DNA of 64,000 bases from Phoma sp. XZ068 (lineage: Eukaryota > Ascomycota > Dothideomycetes > Pleosporales > Didymellaceae), in NCBI GenBank assembly GCA_004835665.1, contig RBKR01000004.1, forward strand, positions 496,001 to 560,000, given 5' to 3'. A program made the translations under genes and the position numbers. This document shows, in pieces, positions 11,063 through 22,461 of this stretch. The notes beneath the pieces were generated by a model. The model searched no databases. It was not told the origin of the DNA and saw nothing but the letters and a program-made list of their open reading frames with translations. Numbering within the stretch: position 1 is the stretch's first letter; every line of letters starts with the position of its first letter.

Positions 11063-12459
11063 CGTAAGTGCAACCGGCTGCAGAGGCGACATGCTAGGTC
11101 CGGGCCTTGCGGCGGCCAAGTGGAGACCTAGAGTCTGAGCAAGCAATGTGAGTGGTTGGGGAATCTGGGAGCACTTTCAGGCTCGGCGAAATGTGGTAGT
11201 GCGGAACGTGCGAAACTCCATCTGAGCGACGATGATGTGGGCTGGGCACCCACTGCTGCAGTAATTTTTCTCTGCATGCAGGAGCTTACGATTACGGGCG
11301 AGGAGGCTGTGAAAGTTTGACGGAGGGTTGGGCAAGGGTGACACTGGGCAGGATCCAGTCTTTCATGATTCAATTGATTGTTTCTGCAACCGGGCTTGCA
11401 ACGTTAGTTTTCGCTCTCCTGACATGATAAATCCTTTGAGAGGGTTATTGATACGGCTTGATGAATATTGATTACCATCATCCGCGCACGCGTTGCCCGT
11501 GGCATCCAGCACGGACTCAATGACGATCGTGCTGACCTCGTTACGAAACGGTTACGGCACGGCCTGGCACAGGGCGGAGTCAACCGAGCTTAGGGACACA
11601 CTTTGTTCTTCTGGCTTTTCATTGATAGCTACCAGACCTGCTCGAGTACATCATCTCCTCATCTCAATTCCTTCGGGTGGACCGGCTAATCTATCGTGTG
11701 TGTAGAACTTTCCAATACAACGTCGGTAAAGTCTTCCACTTGCCCACCGGTCCTTCCTCCCAGAACGAAACCACGAAAGCTACTCGAGCAGACCCCGCAC
11801 AAGACCAAGAATGAGAAGCCTGACTTCCAAGCTTTGATGAAGCTAGTAACATGATGAAAGACAATCAACTCCGGCCAACCATTAGAGCATCGATCATCTC
11901 GTCATAAAAAGGAAAAGTAAAGAGCGAGTGGAGTAAAGAATGCCTCACAAGAGGGGTTCATTGGAAGAAGCACTTATGTGCAAGGTGTGTTGAATGTACA
12001 AAGGAGCAGACGAGTACAGACAGCTGCTTCACCAGAAGCCATCTTGGGAACCCATTCCTCGCCGCCGCCGAATTACGGAAGAAGATCGATGATGAACCAA
12101 GCGTGTTCATGTATACATATCGTCGTGATCCGTCGTGAGTCCCAAGCATAAGACAAAGAGAAGGAAACAAGAGAAAGACTTGACCATGGGCTCGAACATG
12201 TATCCTATCGTAAGGCATGCCATCCGGCCCATGTCGTCGACGAAGGATAGTATGGGGTAAGTGGAGGATATGGACATATGGAATGGCTTTCAAAGAAAGC
12301 AGATGGTAGGTCAAATGGCACGCGAGTGCTTGCTCGCTGACATGTCAAAGATGGAGCTCGAAGCTGCCAATGCTAAACGCCGATGATGATGCGGATCCAG
12401 ACGCCGATGCACACGCTGTGCTGGTATAGAAGCAAATCATCTAAAAACACGACTAACGC

Positions 12460-14367
12460 TCAGTGTTTGTTGGGTGCTGCAGCGAATCGTTGCTCAAACG
12501 ATGCTGGGGGTTCAAAGCCATAAGATGTCGAAGCTCGAGGAAAGGTATTGCTTGGCCGTCCGCCAAATGGTGTTCCTAGACGGATCGTTCCTTGTCCATG
12601 AGCATCAGCCATGACGGCCGGAGAAGTGTGGACCGGGCTGGGCAGCTGAGGCCGGAGGTTGGCAAAGGGGTTGAACTCTGGTGGCCCACTCGAAGACAAT
12701 GGTAGTCGACGAGCACCAGCACCATCCATCATGTCGCCCAAGCTGAAGCCTCGACTCCTCACACGGCGATGGCTCGACTCGGCTGGAGCACCGAATATGT
12801 CGTCAACAAAGCTGTTGCCACGGTTTCTTGTCTTATCCTCAAAGCTATTGACCAGGGCTCGTCGCTTGAAGACTCGCGACTTGGGTCGTGGAGCATGCAA
12901 TTGAAACGGTGAGCCCAACCTTGGTGTTGGAAGACCGGTCTGTGCATGCCACGTCTGCGCATTATGTGAGCTAGAGCCAGCGTCGGTCATCTCTACTGTC
13001 GAGGAAGACTGGAATGGCGAGCCAAGCACATTGCTCAAGCCCAGACCCAAGCCAACATGAAGTGACTGGGACTTCTGGTGTGCTGACGATCGTGCTCTCG
13101 ACCAGCTCTTCTGCTCTGGACGGGGAGTAAGGTCACTTGCCAACTGCGACAGGGGATTGCCCATCTGCATCGAGACAGCGGTGCTTGTGGCCAACGAGAC
13201 ATTCATATCCCGGGTTGAGAAGGTAAATGATGATGCGTCTTGTGTGAATGGAGACGAAAGTGGTTGTGGCTGTGGCTGCGGTTGTGCCATGTCTGATTTC
13301 TCTGACGGCGGGGACGATTGCAACGGTGAGGGCGATCGGTTAAGTAGACGCTGATAATAAGCAGACAAATTCGGTCTTTGCTTGGCCAAGTCCCGTAGTC
13401 GCTTTCGACACTGCTTCTCTGTTGGATATCGCAGATACGACTTGCTAGGCCTTACAATCGGGGTACTGCTGCCACTCTTCAGAGCTTTAGTGGTATCTGG
13501 AGTTCCGGAACGCGAACCGAACTGGGTGGCTGCGCGAACACCAGTTGTGCGTGAGGGCGCTGGTCCTTTCCAGGTCTTACGAGCCATCCTTGCGACTCGG
13601 TGACAAACTCCGTTTGGTGGGGTGGTAAGTGGAACAGCCTTGAACGGTGTCACGGTGGGGTCCTGAAGGTAGATCATGTAAGTCCTCCAGAGGTGGTAGT
13701 CCATCTCCTCGGTAAAGGTAGCCCTCAACTTCAGCTTCTTGGCTGGGCGTGGCTGCTGATGTGCTGCCAATGGGGAGCTTGGCTGCTGGTACTTCATCTC
13801 CAGAGCATCGAAAGAGAAAGGATCGCACATCTCTTCCTCTGGACTTGTGCAGCTACCGCCATGAGACACGAACGATTCCATGCTGCCACGAGATGAAATA
13901 GATGAATCGGAGAAGCCGGAGGATGAGGTAGGCCTGCTGGAGGTTTCACTACGACTTGTTTGGAGCTCGTCCCAGTGTTGTGGGCCAGCGTAGACGTCGA
14001 CGGTTCGTACTTGGTGAGCTGGTGTCTTCGGTGGTGATACGAGACGGCCGAAACTTGTTGGTGGGGAGAGGTATGCATTGTCTAAAGCGGATGGAGGTGA
14101 AGGGAGCGCATTTGACGATTCAAAGTAGTCGGTTGCCTCGATAGTGGGAATTGGCTTCTCTTCCATTGGAAAGTCAAGTTCGATTTGGTGTCGCACAAGG
14201 GTTGCGCGCCGGCGACGGACCTTCAGGGTCTGTCGTGGAGGAGGCGGTGGTTGGAGTTCAGCAACCTGTGGCTCAGGCTCAGGTGTTTGCGGCGCCGCTC
14301 CGTCGCGATAGTGAAACATGAAGTTTCTGGGGAGCGTGATCGACAAATGGGGGCGTTCAGATTCCAT
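12460..14367 (-). CDS. unrecognised low-complexity protein with conserved-looking helical core
   Basis: Intronless, 635 residues from the ATG at 14367 (MESERPHLS). An in-frame ATG nine codons upstream (14394) is less likely because the leader it adds looks non-protein-like. Most of the chain is Ser/Pro/Gln-rich and probably disordered. The ordered part is about 215-320: TFTEEMDYHLWRTYM, YLQDPTVTPF, then YPTEKQCRKRLRDL. It looks like a helical module split by a Ser/Thr-rich linker. Arg-rich stretches and a PQPQPQP tract fit a nuclear regulator, but I cannot name a family. There are no membrane segments or signal peptide. Confidence 0.75.
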   Translation of the reverse strand: MESERPHLSITLPRNFMFHYRDGAAPQTPEPEPQVAELQPPPPPRQTLKVRRRRATLVRHQIELDFPMEEKPIPTIEATDYFESSNALPSPPSALDNAYLSPPTSFGRLVSPPKTPAHQVRTVDVYAGPQHWDELQTSRSETSSRPTSSSGFSDSSISSRGSMESFVSHGGSCTSPEEEMCDPFSFDALEMKYQQPSSPLAAHQQPRPAKKLKLRATFTEEMDYHLWRTYMIYLQDPTVTPFKAVPLTTPPNGVCHRVARMARKTWKGPAPSRTTGVRAATQFGSRSGTPDTTKALKSGSSTPIVRPSKSYLRYPTEKQCRKRLRDLAKQRPNLSAYYQRLLNRSPSPLQSSPPSEKSDMAQPQPQPQPLSSPFTQDASSFTFSTRDMNVSLATSTAVSMQMGNPLSQLASDLTPRPEQKSWSRARSSAHQKSQSLHVGLGLGLSNVLGSPFQSSSTVEMTDAGSSSHNAQTWHAQTGLPTPRLGSPFQLHAPRPKSRVFKRRALVNSFEDKTRNRGNSFVDDIFGAPAESSHRRVRSRGFSLGDMMDGAGARRLPLSSSGPPEFNPFANLRPQLPSPVHTSPAVMADAHGQGTIRLGTPFGGRPSNTFPRASTSYGFEPPASFEQRFAAAPNKH

Positions 14368-17220
14368 GGCGATGGATATTTCTGCAAATAACACGAGAAT
14401 ATAATTTCGCCGTTGTTATTGCGGTGATGTATTCCAACAATTCGATGTCAGGAATCTGCAAGGACGTGGATACAGGTCACGAGTGATGGGTGACAAACCG
14501 CAACTCAATCCCGGATCCAATCAGGGTGATAGTGAATCCCGGATATGCAGGTCAGTAGGTTTGGTGGTAGGTTCGGGTGCAAGCAGGCGTTCGGGACGAT
14601 GCGAACGCAACTGTGCGGCCTGCACCAGCGTTACACGGGTGGCCAGGGAGATGTTGCGCCCTCGATGAAGCACTTTAAAAGGGTCGCAAGGCGTCGCGAA
14701 CACTTTGCTGCGCTCAGAGACGGCGCAAGGTCGGATAGGACAGAGTCGCAAGCAAGGAGGCTGTTGCAGATGCTCGTTCAGACGGCGGCGCGTAGCTGCA
14801 GGTCGTGAACAACAGCGCGCAGGGCGATAGGCGCGGAAGAGAAAACCAGAAGGGCGAAGCGAACGAAATTGGCGGTCCTGGGACGCGTGCAAAGGTGCTG
14901 GCAGAGGCCCGCGGGTGGTGTTGGGCGATCTGTGGAGTTGTTGGTCGCGGCGAGCGGTCCGCGGTGAGGGCGGGCAGGAGCGAGACAGGTGGGCTCACGC
15001 AGCAGTCCTCTGCATGGGGGCGCGCGCGGGGGATAGGAGATTCGTGAGAGTACGCAAAGAAACAGTCGTCGAGGTCTGCGTCAGCGCATCGCAGCAGGGC
15101 GACAGGAAGCGGGCGCGCCGCGGAGGATTATCGTGAAGTCGTGATGGTGAGTGATGGTACGGTGAGGGTGCGCAGGTATCGCCTGACGACAAGCGGCGGC
15201 TGGGGCTCGACACGGGCTCGCTCGCTCACTTTGCGCTCCACTAGCGCCTGCCGCTAGAGCTAGACTTGCACGCGGTTGCCAACAACAGGCGCCGCAACCC
15301 AAAAAAATCAAGGCCCTTTGAGCCAACGCTTTGCCAGCACCTGGCCAACACACACTCTGTCGCCCATGCAGCGACCACAGTGTGCTCCTGCGTGTATTTC
15401 CACGGCATTCCTCAGCGGTGGGCCCCAGCTACACGTGATTCTGTTGTCATTGACGCGTCCGCAACGCGAAAGGCGAGCATTTCACCGCGCTAAGGCCACT
15501 CTGGGAATATCACTTGGCCCGTGTCCACCCCCTGCAGCATCTTCTCCTCTCCCGCTGCCAGCACCGTCGAGCCTCGTCTGTCAGGGCTCGGCATATGCGC
15601 AAGGATGCACACGTCTCCTCACCTCAGCACTCTGGTCTGCGGGTTCTCACAGCGTCGCCCTGCTTGCTGGCCTCAACGCTGTGCCTGAGGCCTTGACCCC
15701 GCCTGCGCGGCTGCACGGGCACGGCGAGAACGAGCGGCAGCCCACTCTGGAGACATCGTGAGGTCCAGCTGTGCATCGCGTTCCGTGCGGGAGCCCATCG
15801 AGCGACGCAATTCGCTGCGTCCCCCATCACCAACATGGCTCCGCTGTGGGACGAGCTCCCCTCCGCTACTGCACGCACTGGAGCTGGTCTGCATCAGTTT
15901 GTTGTTGTCAACACGCTGTCAATCAGCACGAACCCATCATTTCATCCTCTAGCTCTGCGCTCGTCCCTCTGCTATGGAGCATCACGGTTCAATGTCGTCA
16001 CAAGCCATCGATCGAGCTTTCCGAGACCCTGCCGTCTGCTAGAACTTGGGTGCGGCAACACTTGCTAGCATCCCGCCCTCGGCTGCGATGCACCCCGTCA
16101 CACACACCAGCAATATTTCCTTTTCCCGAACCGCATGTATTACGCCCAATTTGGTCGTGGGCGACACTGCAGCTCCGCCCCTCTTCTTGATTGGGTCAGT
16201 GTCTCATTCCGATGGACCCTCCACCGTCTCAGCGCAGTGGCCTCGATGTCGAACGTGATACAGCACGAGGTCTGTACAGGGCGGTCATACGATGCATTCG
16301 ATCAACCTCTCACACCATCGATAGCGTCTGAGAGATGGGCACTTTTGCTTTTAACGTCTTCACTAGACAAAGCTAATTCTAACAGCAGCTGTCATGTGTC
16401 TTCGCGATATCTTCTTGGATACTGATGGCTACCTTTGATTGGCCCACCATTAACACACCTATCACGACGCCTGCCTTGGCGCGACGAGTGAACTATCACC
16501 GCTTGAACTATCAATGTTGGCTTGCCTGGCCCGCATGACGCTCCAGGTATGCCCGTACTGCTTTCCATGCGCGCACGACTATGCAAGTCATACTGCTGAA
16601 GCCTAGACCATGGTACCTCGCGCCTCCTTAGGAATCGTCTGGTCAAGTTCTTTCCTTGGCCAGTATCCAGTCAACGCAGCACGAGCTCGAGCATCTAGAT
16701 CATCATTTACCATCACGACGAGTACCCACATTTTTGAGCCTCAACGATCATGGACTTCTCGAAATTGAAATCACCCATGAACCTGGGACACGAGATCTGT
16801 TACACTGAAGCCTAGACGCAGCATCTCCCATTCCTTGTCTCATCACTGCAGCCAGGGGTTCTTTAAAGGATAAGACAACCAGCCGTTATAGCCATCGTAC
16901 CTTGCGGTCTCTACCGTGATTGTGGCATTGAACACATCCCACCAATCTAAAAGGACTAAGTTAGGTCTTGCTAATCAAGTGAAACTTGTTTGCAAACATA
17001 CCCTCACATTATACGTCAATCACAAGATCCAAATCGTCAGCATGTTGTAGAAAGCTGTGAATATCATAATGGTATAGTGGTATCTTCCTAACTTTCATAT
17101 CTCATCCGATCCTACTTCTCTTTGTTCTCCCACTTCTATCTCGAGGGATGCAATAGCGCGATAGTACATTGGTGCCCTATCCCACACCAGGTGCTCACTC
17201 TGACCCTAATTTTCAACCAC
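14368..17220. other. gene-free block, GC-rich in its first half
   Basis: Lies upstream of the preceding minus-strand gene and downstream of the secreted repeat protein. About 14.5-16.1 kb is GC-rich and CpG-rich with many overlapping frames on both strands, a composition effect rather than genes. It may be a long leader/promoter for the 14367 start. A tRNA A-box-like string at 17070-17080 lacks any B box. Confidence 0.45.
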
Positions 17221-18198
17221 TCATGCACCAGTGCAACCAGCATTCGCCGCCGCCTGGTTGCCGGCTCCTGCCTGAGCACCAGCACCTGTACCAGCCTGGT
17301 TTCCAGCTCCTGCTTGGGCACCAGCACCGGCACCAGCCTGGTTGCCGGCCTTGTTTCCTCCTTGGTTACCAGCCTGGTTTCCTGCTTGAGCACCAGCACC
17401 TGCACCAGCCTGGTTGCCGGTCTGGTTACCTGTCTGGTTACCTGTCTGGTTACCAGCCTGGTTGCCTCCCTTGTTTCCTGCCTGGTTGTTGTTACCAGCA
17501 CCAGCACCAGCACCAGCACCAGCACCTGTACCTGCACCAACCGCAGCCGTAATCTCAGCAGCAGTAAGATCGTCGACCCTCAATCCCAAGGTGTTGATGC
17601 ATCCAGCGGCATCGTTCGCATCATCACAAGTATTTCCCGCGCCCGTTGGGTCGCCAATTTGACCAGGCGCAAACGTACTGGCTTCGTTGGCCTGTGCGGG
17701 ATCACCACCCACAGACGCGATCTGTCTTGCGAGCTCTTCGGCAATCTGCTTGTTCAATGCCGCCGCACCGTCTCCAGCAGGATCCTGGTGCTGCTGAAGC
17801 GCAGCGATCTCAGGGTTCACGGCCTGAATAGACGTGCATGCTACGGAAGCGAGTCCGACGGACCCAGTGTTGCGCTCAAGGGCACGGTAGATCAGGGCGG
17901 CTGTCATGCCATCCACATCACCGGCAGCCTTTGCGTTGGTGAAGGCCTGGTCGGCGGTGGCTTGCTGGAGACAGTCTACGTCTGCGATGCTGCCAGCGCC
18001 TTTTACGGCCGCTGCGGCACCGAGAAGGGCAAAGACGGCGTCTCCAATGTTATCGGGGTTGTTCTGCTTGAGGGAGGTGTTGACGGTGCGGAGAATGTTC
18101 TCGTGTGAGTGTTCCTGGGGCACTTCACGCTTTCGGTTGGCGATGGGGCTGGCGGCCACGGCTCCTACGAGCATAGCGGTAAAGATTTGGTGCTTCAT
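17221..18198 (-). CDS. secreted protein with C-terminal Gly-Asn-Gln-Ala repeats
   Basis: Intronless, 325 residues. It starts with a signal peptide (MKHQIFTAMLVGAVAAS) followed by a dibasic site (NRKRE) that could be a Kex2 cleavage point. The middle (about 30-215) is a helical, Ala-rich globular region with Cys residues at VDCLQ, VACTS, NTCDD and AGCIN. From about residue 220 the chain is built of GNQAG, GNQTG and GAGAGAQ repeats and ends in AGCTGA. The layout of a folded secreted domain plus flexible repeat tail suggests a cell-wall or matrix protein. No enzyme family is recognised. A TATA box lies about 160 bp upstream of the start. Confidence 0.8.
   Translation of the reverse strand: MKHQIFTAMLVGAVAASPIANRKREVPQEHSHENILRTVNTSLKQNNPDNIGDAVFALLGAAAAVKGAGSIADVDCLQQATADQAFTNAKAAGDVDGMTAALIYRALERNTGSVGLASVACTSIQAVNPEIAALQQHQDPAGDGAAALNKQIAEELARQIASVGGDPAQANEASTFAPGQIGDPTGAGNTCDDANDAAGCINTLGLRVDDLTAAEITAAVGAGTGAGAGAGAGAGNNNQAGNKGGNQAGNQTGNQTGNQTGNQAGAGAGAQAGNQAGNQGGNKAGNQAGAGAGAQAGAGNQAGTGAGAQAGAGNQAAANAGCTGA
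17225..17540 (-). repeat. in-frame repeat encoding GNQAG/GAGAGA
   Basis: On the plus strand it reads as alternating CCTGGTTGCC/TACC and CAGCACCAG-type units. Variant units (GNQAG, GNQTG, GNKGG) are interleaved with GAGAGAQ blocks. The length is likely to vary between strains. Confidence 0.8.
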
Positions 18199-19685
18199 CT
18201 TCGATGGTATTGATTGTAAAGTTACTGTCGTAGTATGTAATGAACGGTAGATGAGAACGTAATGAGTGACGGGCCAGCCGAATGGTTATAGAAAAGACAG
18301 TATTAGAAGAGTAGTGAAGGCTGCTTGAGATGAGTATTAGATATCGCCCTTCACCTGAGTATATATACACGCCCAAGTACTTTAGCCATCATCCATACCG
18401 ACGATCAAGTTCGGCTGTCAAGCGCTGTGTCCTTTCATCACGCTATGGGGTCACTGAAGTTTGAGTCATGGCGCCTGTCAGGCATTGTGACAGCAAGCAC
18501 CGTTCGTGAGCGCAAGGCTGGAGCTTGGTGGAGCTTGTGACCGACAGCCTCATCGATCAGGGGTCAATTAATGCTATGCCTTAAGAGGGTGCTTACCTGA
18601 TTCGGACCGACCCACGCGTGAGGATCAATGTGATTGGCCATTTCCCATTGGTAGGATCCATCAGTGCTGAGACGCGTCGGGGAACTCGGAGACGTTGCCT
18701 GCTTCATGTCGACATCTGACAGCAACGCGAGACATGCGGAAGAATTCAGAGGCACGGTGTGTTGAGTACCATCCGAAGTGGCAAACTCGCAGCCACATCG
18801 AGTATAAGGCTGTTTCTTCTTCCGAGAGAGTCTTGGTGAGCAAGTAATTGCTTGCCTGGCAGGCGCCTTGTGACCGCCAATCCGTAGCATAAAGCAACAG
18901 TACAAATGAAGATTTCTGGGCTGAAGGCTTGTAGCGCTGCCTGAGAAACAGCGCTACCTACTATGTTCAAAGGTACGAGCGTCTAGGACTAGCATCCCAC
19001 TTTCTCTGGGCCGATGGTTCCATGTTCTTGCATGACCTGGCGTACTTTGCTTCGATGTGATGCCCCACGACGAAATCGCCAAAACAGCTGGCGACTTTGT
19101 CCGGTTTGCAGGTCAGCCTAGAGCTGCAGAATGCGCAACCCACTTGTCCGCAATCCGGGGCAGTCCGGGGCATCTCACTGTTAATATCCATTTCTGTGAA
19201 CACCGAAGTCCGTATGAATCCCCGCGTAGAATTAATGACCGAACACACTACATCTATGGCCTCATTTCCATTGCGCTCTAGTCGGTAGGGACTGGTATCT
19301 CACCTTTTGGATTCTCTGTTCTTTCAATTGTCGCTACCGACACCGCCATTCGCTTCCAAACCTCGCGCGTCTCAGACATCTAGACCCAAGACACAACGAC
19401 TTTCACAACTGTTCAGCCACACGGTGAGCTTCAGATATTGTGCGACCCTTTGTATTGCATACCAGATGTTCCTTGTACTGACGTAAGTAGCAGCTAAAAT
19501 TCAATTGGCATCAAGAGACATCACGGTCTCTGCTAAGTAGTTCGTCTGTCGCAAACAGACACAACATCGACTCGTTCATTCCAACATCAAAGTATCTCCA
19601 CACTCTGCCCTTCATCTCCTCTGAAACATTTGGTCCAGCCGGATTAGCTCCTCCCAGGCGCTCATCCACTACACAAGAGTTCAAA
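18199..19685. promoter_or_regulatory. divergent intergenic region with TATA box
   Basis: About 1.5 kb between two diverging genes. GTATATATAC at 18359-18368 is a good TATA box for the minus-strand secreted protein starting at 18198. The remainder shows only short frames and no recognised element. Confidence 0.45.
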
Positions 19686-20531
19686 ATGGCTATTTTTGGC
19701 CCACCTTCGAATGCGCCAAAGTCAAGGCTGATTTCATGTCCGATGCATGCTCGCCATGTTGGAGGTGTCAGTATTACAGGTGGCACTGGAGGCAATACGT
19801 CACTCGATAGCTATTTCGCTCCGACGTCTTTGGAACCTGACGAACTGCCCTCGCACACGTATGCAGCTAGTGGAAAGATCGAGGTTCCGCGAAGATCGAA
19901 CACATTTACGAACGCAGTACGAAGGCCAAGTCTTTCTTTGAAACGGAGCATATCAAGACTAAGAAACGGAGCGGCCTCACGTGGACATGACGGACACAAA
20001 CGAAGTCAAAGTGACAACCGGCCCGTTATGATGACTACAAGATCAGACCTAGTAGACCTTTCAGCCGACCAGATTATACCGCAAATTCCAAGTCCAGTAT
20101 CTTCGCGACCAAACATGGACTCGAACATGGATTTGTACACCGCGACGACACCGCCAAAATTACCAGAGGCAGATGTTGTTCCTGCACCACCGCCCAAAGA
20201 CTACCCTCGCCTCAACGCGAAGTCATCCATGTATAGCATATCAGCATACCTATTTGAGCAGCCATCGCGGAAAGCGCCACTACCTCCACTACCTGTTAGA
20301 CCTAGACGTTCAGATTCTGGCACAGCGATCGAATTTGATAATGTGCCAGCAGAAAAGAGACCGATGGCCTTCAAGGAAATTGTAGCGCTATCAAGCTACA
20401 AAGACCGGATGGCATTATATGAGAGAACGAGGGACTACTGGGCAAACGCTGAGCATGGGCTGGCGGAGTGGACAGGAAGAACCGGTGGTCCGAGGACTGT
20501 CCAGCTACGGAAACCAGAGAACTGGGTGTGA
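19686..20531 (+). CDS. hypothetical protein, basic/proline-rich
   Basis: Intronless, 281 residues. The first 150 residues are Ser/Arg-rich with RRPSLSLKRSISRLR, a run of likely phosphosites. Then come proline runs (PAPPPKDYP, KAPLPPLPVRP) of the type that bind SH3 or WW domains. The last 60 residues look ordered: AFKEIVALSSYKDRMALY, then YERTRDYWANAEHGLAEW. There is no signal peptide or membrane segment. No family is recognised; a signalling adaptor or cytoskeleton-linked role is speculation. Confidence 0.65.
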   Translation: MAIFGPPSNAPKSRLISCPMHARHVGGVSITGGTGGNTSLDSYFAPTSLEPDELPSHTYAASGKIEVPRRSNTFTNAVRRPSLSLKRSISRLRNGAASRGHDGHKRSQSDNRPVMMTTRSDLVDLSADQIIPQIPSPVSSRPNMDSNMDLYTATTPPKLPEADVVPAPPPKDYPRLNAKSSMYSISAYLFEQPSRKAPLPPLPVRPRRSDSGTAIEFDNVPAEKRPMAFKEIVALSSYKDRMALYERTRDYWANAEHGLAEWTGRTGGPRTVQLRKPENWV

Positions 20532-21205
20532 TTTTCTTGTCACAAGCGCTGGTCGCTTTGTCCGTTTTTATTGTTTTGTCAGCGCTTTCTTGCATCAGAT
20601 ACCCTTCGCTTTCGCATTTCTGGAGTCAAGCTTTCAAAATATCCCAAGTTGCTTCTACTGTAAACAAGCATCACTGTGTTCCACCCAATTTGGCAATATG
20701 CGGGGATTCACCCGGCTTACGTTGCTTAATATCGACAACCTTCTTGTATCATTATACCCTCAGTTTTTGAAATATTCGCCCTTTCATAGCTTGAAGCACG
20801 TCACATTAATCTCCTTCTGTCAATGTCCTGGTGAATAATATGTCGCATTATTCGCTTCATATTCATATCGCAACGGCCGATCTCATCCCGGGCCGCTTCC
20901 CCGTGGATAATCACTTTTGCGACTCAAGATGCGGGCGGCTACATGTAGATATATTGAGGGTCAATGCGCACGATCTCGTCGTACTACGTGCCCACCGGTG
21001 CTTTCATCTATATGTTGTTTCAAGTTATTGCAAGGTACAAATCGGATAATGGAGATTCGGTCAGCTAAAGTTCGCACGTTAGGGAATGACTCTCTCAATC
21101 TCCAAGGCGATATATATAGTAGTCTGGCAGCCTCACATCCAACAACACACTGCTACAATCCCCTAAGATTTTTTCAAGAAAGACAAGTAATCTGAGTCGC
21201 TCAAG
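20532..21205 (+). promoter_or_regulatory. promoter region of GH131 gene
   Basis: TATATATA at 21111-21118 lies about 90 bp upstream of the ATG at 21206, a standard TATA position for a regulated secreted enzyme. The rest is the 3' region of the preceding gene with nothing recognised. Confidence 0.5.
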
Positions 21206-22092
21206 ATGCTCGGCAAAGCTGCAATCTTAACTGCGCTCGCCAGCCTCGCATCGGCTGGTAGACACTCTCCTCTCGAAAGCTCCAAAAACGCAAAAACTAA
21301 CAGTTGTCCAGGCACTATTCTCTGGGATGGCCGCTTCAATGATTTCACCAGCTCAGCCGACCTCAACAAATGGTCCTGGGCCAACCAAGTCGGACCTTAC
21401 CAATACTACATCCACGGCTCAGGCCCAGTAACCTCCTACGTGAACCTCTCGCCTTCGTACAAAAACCCAGCCGACACAAACTCCAAACAAGGCGCCAAAA
21501 TCACCATCGACAGCACCGCGAAATGGAACAGCGACATGTGGCGCACCGAGCTGATTCCACAGACCAAGGCGGCGATCAACCAGGGCACTGTTTACTACCA
21601 CTTCTCAATCAAGAGGAGCACCACGAACGTGCCGAGTGCGACCAATGAGCATCAGATATGCTTCTTTGAGAGCCATTTCACGGAGCTGAAGTATGGCTGG
21701 ATTAGCGGCGAGCAGGGGACGTCTAACACCAACCTGCAGTGGATGGTGAGTGGTCAGAGTAAGTGGAAGGTGGAGTTGAAGGCGGATGAATGGCACAATG
21801 TTGCATATGAGATTGTAAGTCGGCACATCTGCACTTCGGTATGTCTACTAATTATGTGTAGAACTTCTCGTCCCAGCAGGTTACCTTCTGGCACTCGACA
21901 GGTAGCAATGCGCTCGTCAAGACTGCTGGTCCGTTCTCGGCTAGCACGTCGAGCAATGGTGCTGATTGGCATTTGGGTGTCCTTCGCCTGCCGCGCCAGG
22001 GTAACGATGGTACTGGTGCTGAGGATTGGTACTTCAGCGGTGTGTATGTTGAGAGCGGGTCGCTCACTACTTCTGTCGTCAGCCCAAAATAA
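21206..22092 (+). CDS. secreted glycoside hydrolase family 131 (beta-glucanase)
   Basis: Two exons, 21206-21814 and 21862-22092 (47-nt intron, GTAAGT...TAG), 279 residues. The signal peptide is about residues 1-17. The mature part opens with CPGTILWDGRFNDF, followed by the beta-rich core typical of GH131: SWANQVGPYQYYI, MWRTELIP, HFSIKR and ending DWYFSGVYVESGSL. GH131 enzymes are fungal beta-1,3/1,6- and beta-1,4-glucan hydrolases of the beta-jelly-roll type, used on plant or fungal wall glucan. The length fits a single-domain form without a CBM1 module. Reading through the intron would give a false 410-residue frame. Confidence 0.85.
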
Positions 22093-22227
22093 GCACTTGG
22101 ACATAGTTGAAGCGAGATGCTTCTTGATTAAACCTGAAATGTATACACATAACCCTCTGTTTCACATAAACACACATAGTCCCACTGGCTGTACGCCGCA
22201 ATATCAGAAAGTCCCTAGATACCTAGC

Positions 22228-22461
22228 TTATAGGGACGTGCAATCTGTTTCGGGCCAACATTCCCTCGGCCTGCCTATCTTGAGCTCCGTCTTTTTTCCC
22301 ATCTTGTGCACTGGGCAGGTCTTCTCTGCATCGAGCTTTATGAACAGATGTTTATCGCCCTTGCACATGCCTAACCCGCAAGGAATATGGTCGGTGTGCT
22401 TGCAGTCCCGCGGGACTTTGCGCTGGCAACAAAGGTAGTTGATCTCGTACGATGTGCACAT
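22228..22461 (-). CDS. small cysteine-rich protein without signal peptide
   Basis: A 77-residue frame with nine Cys and four His (CC at 11-12, then C20, C28, C33, C49, C68, C74), charged throughout and with no hydrophobic leader. The spacing (YLCCQRK, DCKHTDHIPC, MCKGDKH, TCPVHK) suggests metal binding in the cytosol or nucleus rather than a secreted effector. It lies 135 bp beyond the GH131 stop on the opposite strand. No family is recognised with confidence; Cys content this high is unlikely in a chance ORF. Confidence 0.45.
   Translation of the reverse strand: MCTSYEINYLCCQRKVPRDCKHTDHIPCGLGMCKGDKHLFIKLDAEKTCPVHKMGKKTELKIGRPRECWPETDCTSL

Larger units (their letters stand above)
7940..12459. 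other. 4.5-kb gene-poor region
   Basis: Runs from the SCOT start to the 3' end of the next minus-strand gene. Open frames are short and overlap on both strands. The longest (9125-9508 minus, 127 codons; 9580-9969 plus, 129 codons) resemble no family I know. It contains the palindrome at 10386-10428 and ACGCGT boxes at 11018-11062 and 11488-11493. No transposon ends, tRNA or rRNA were seen. It may hold a lineage-specific gene with introns or a non-coding RNA. Confidence 0.45.

Noticed and set aside
15276..15761. 161-codon ORF in the GC-rich block
   Set aside because: GC-rich sequence yields long chance frames in all phases; the composition is not protein-like.
17070..17080. tRNA A-box-like string TGGTATAGTGG
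   Set aside because: No B box (GGTTCGANTCC) within 100 bp and no cloverleaf can be folded, so at most a chance match or relic.
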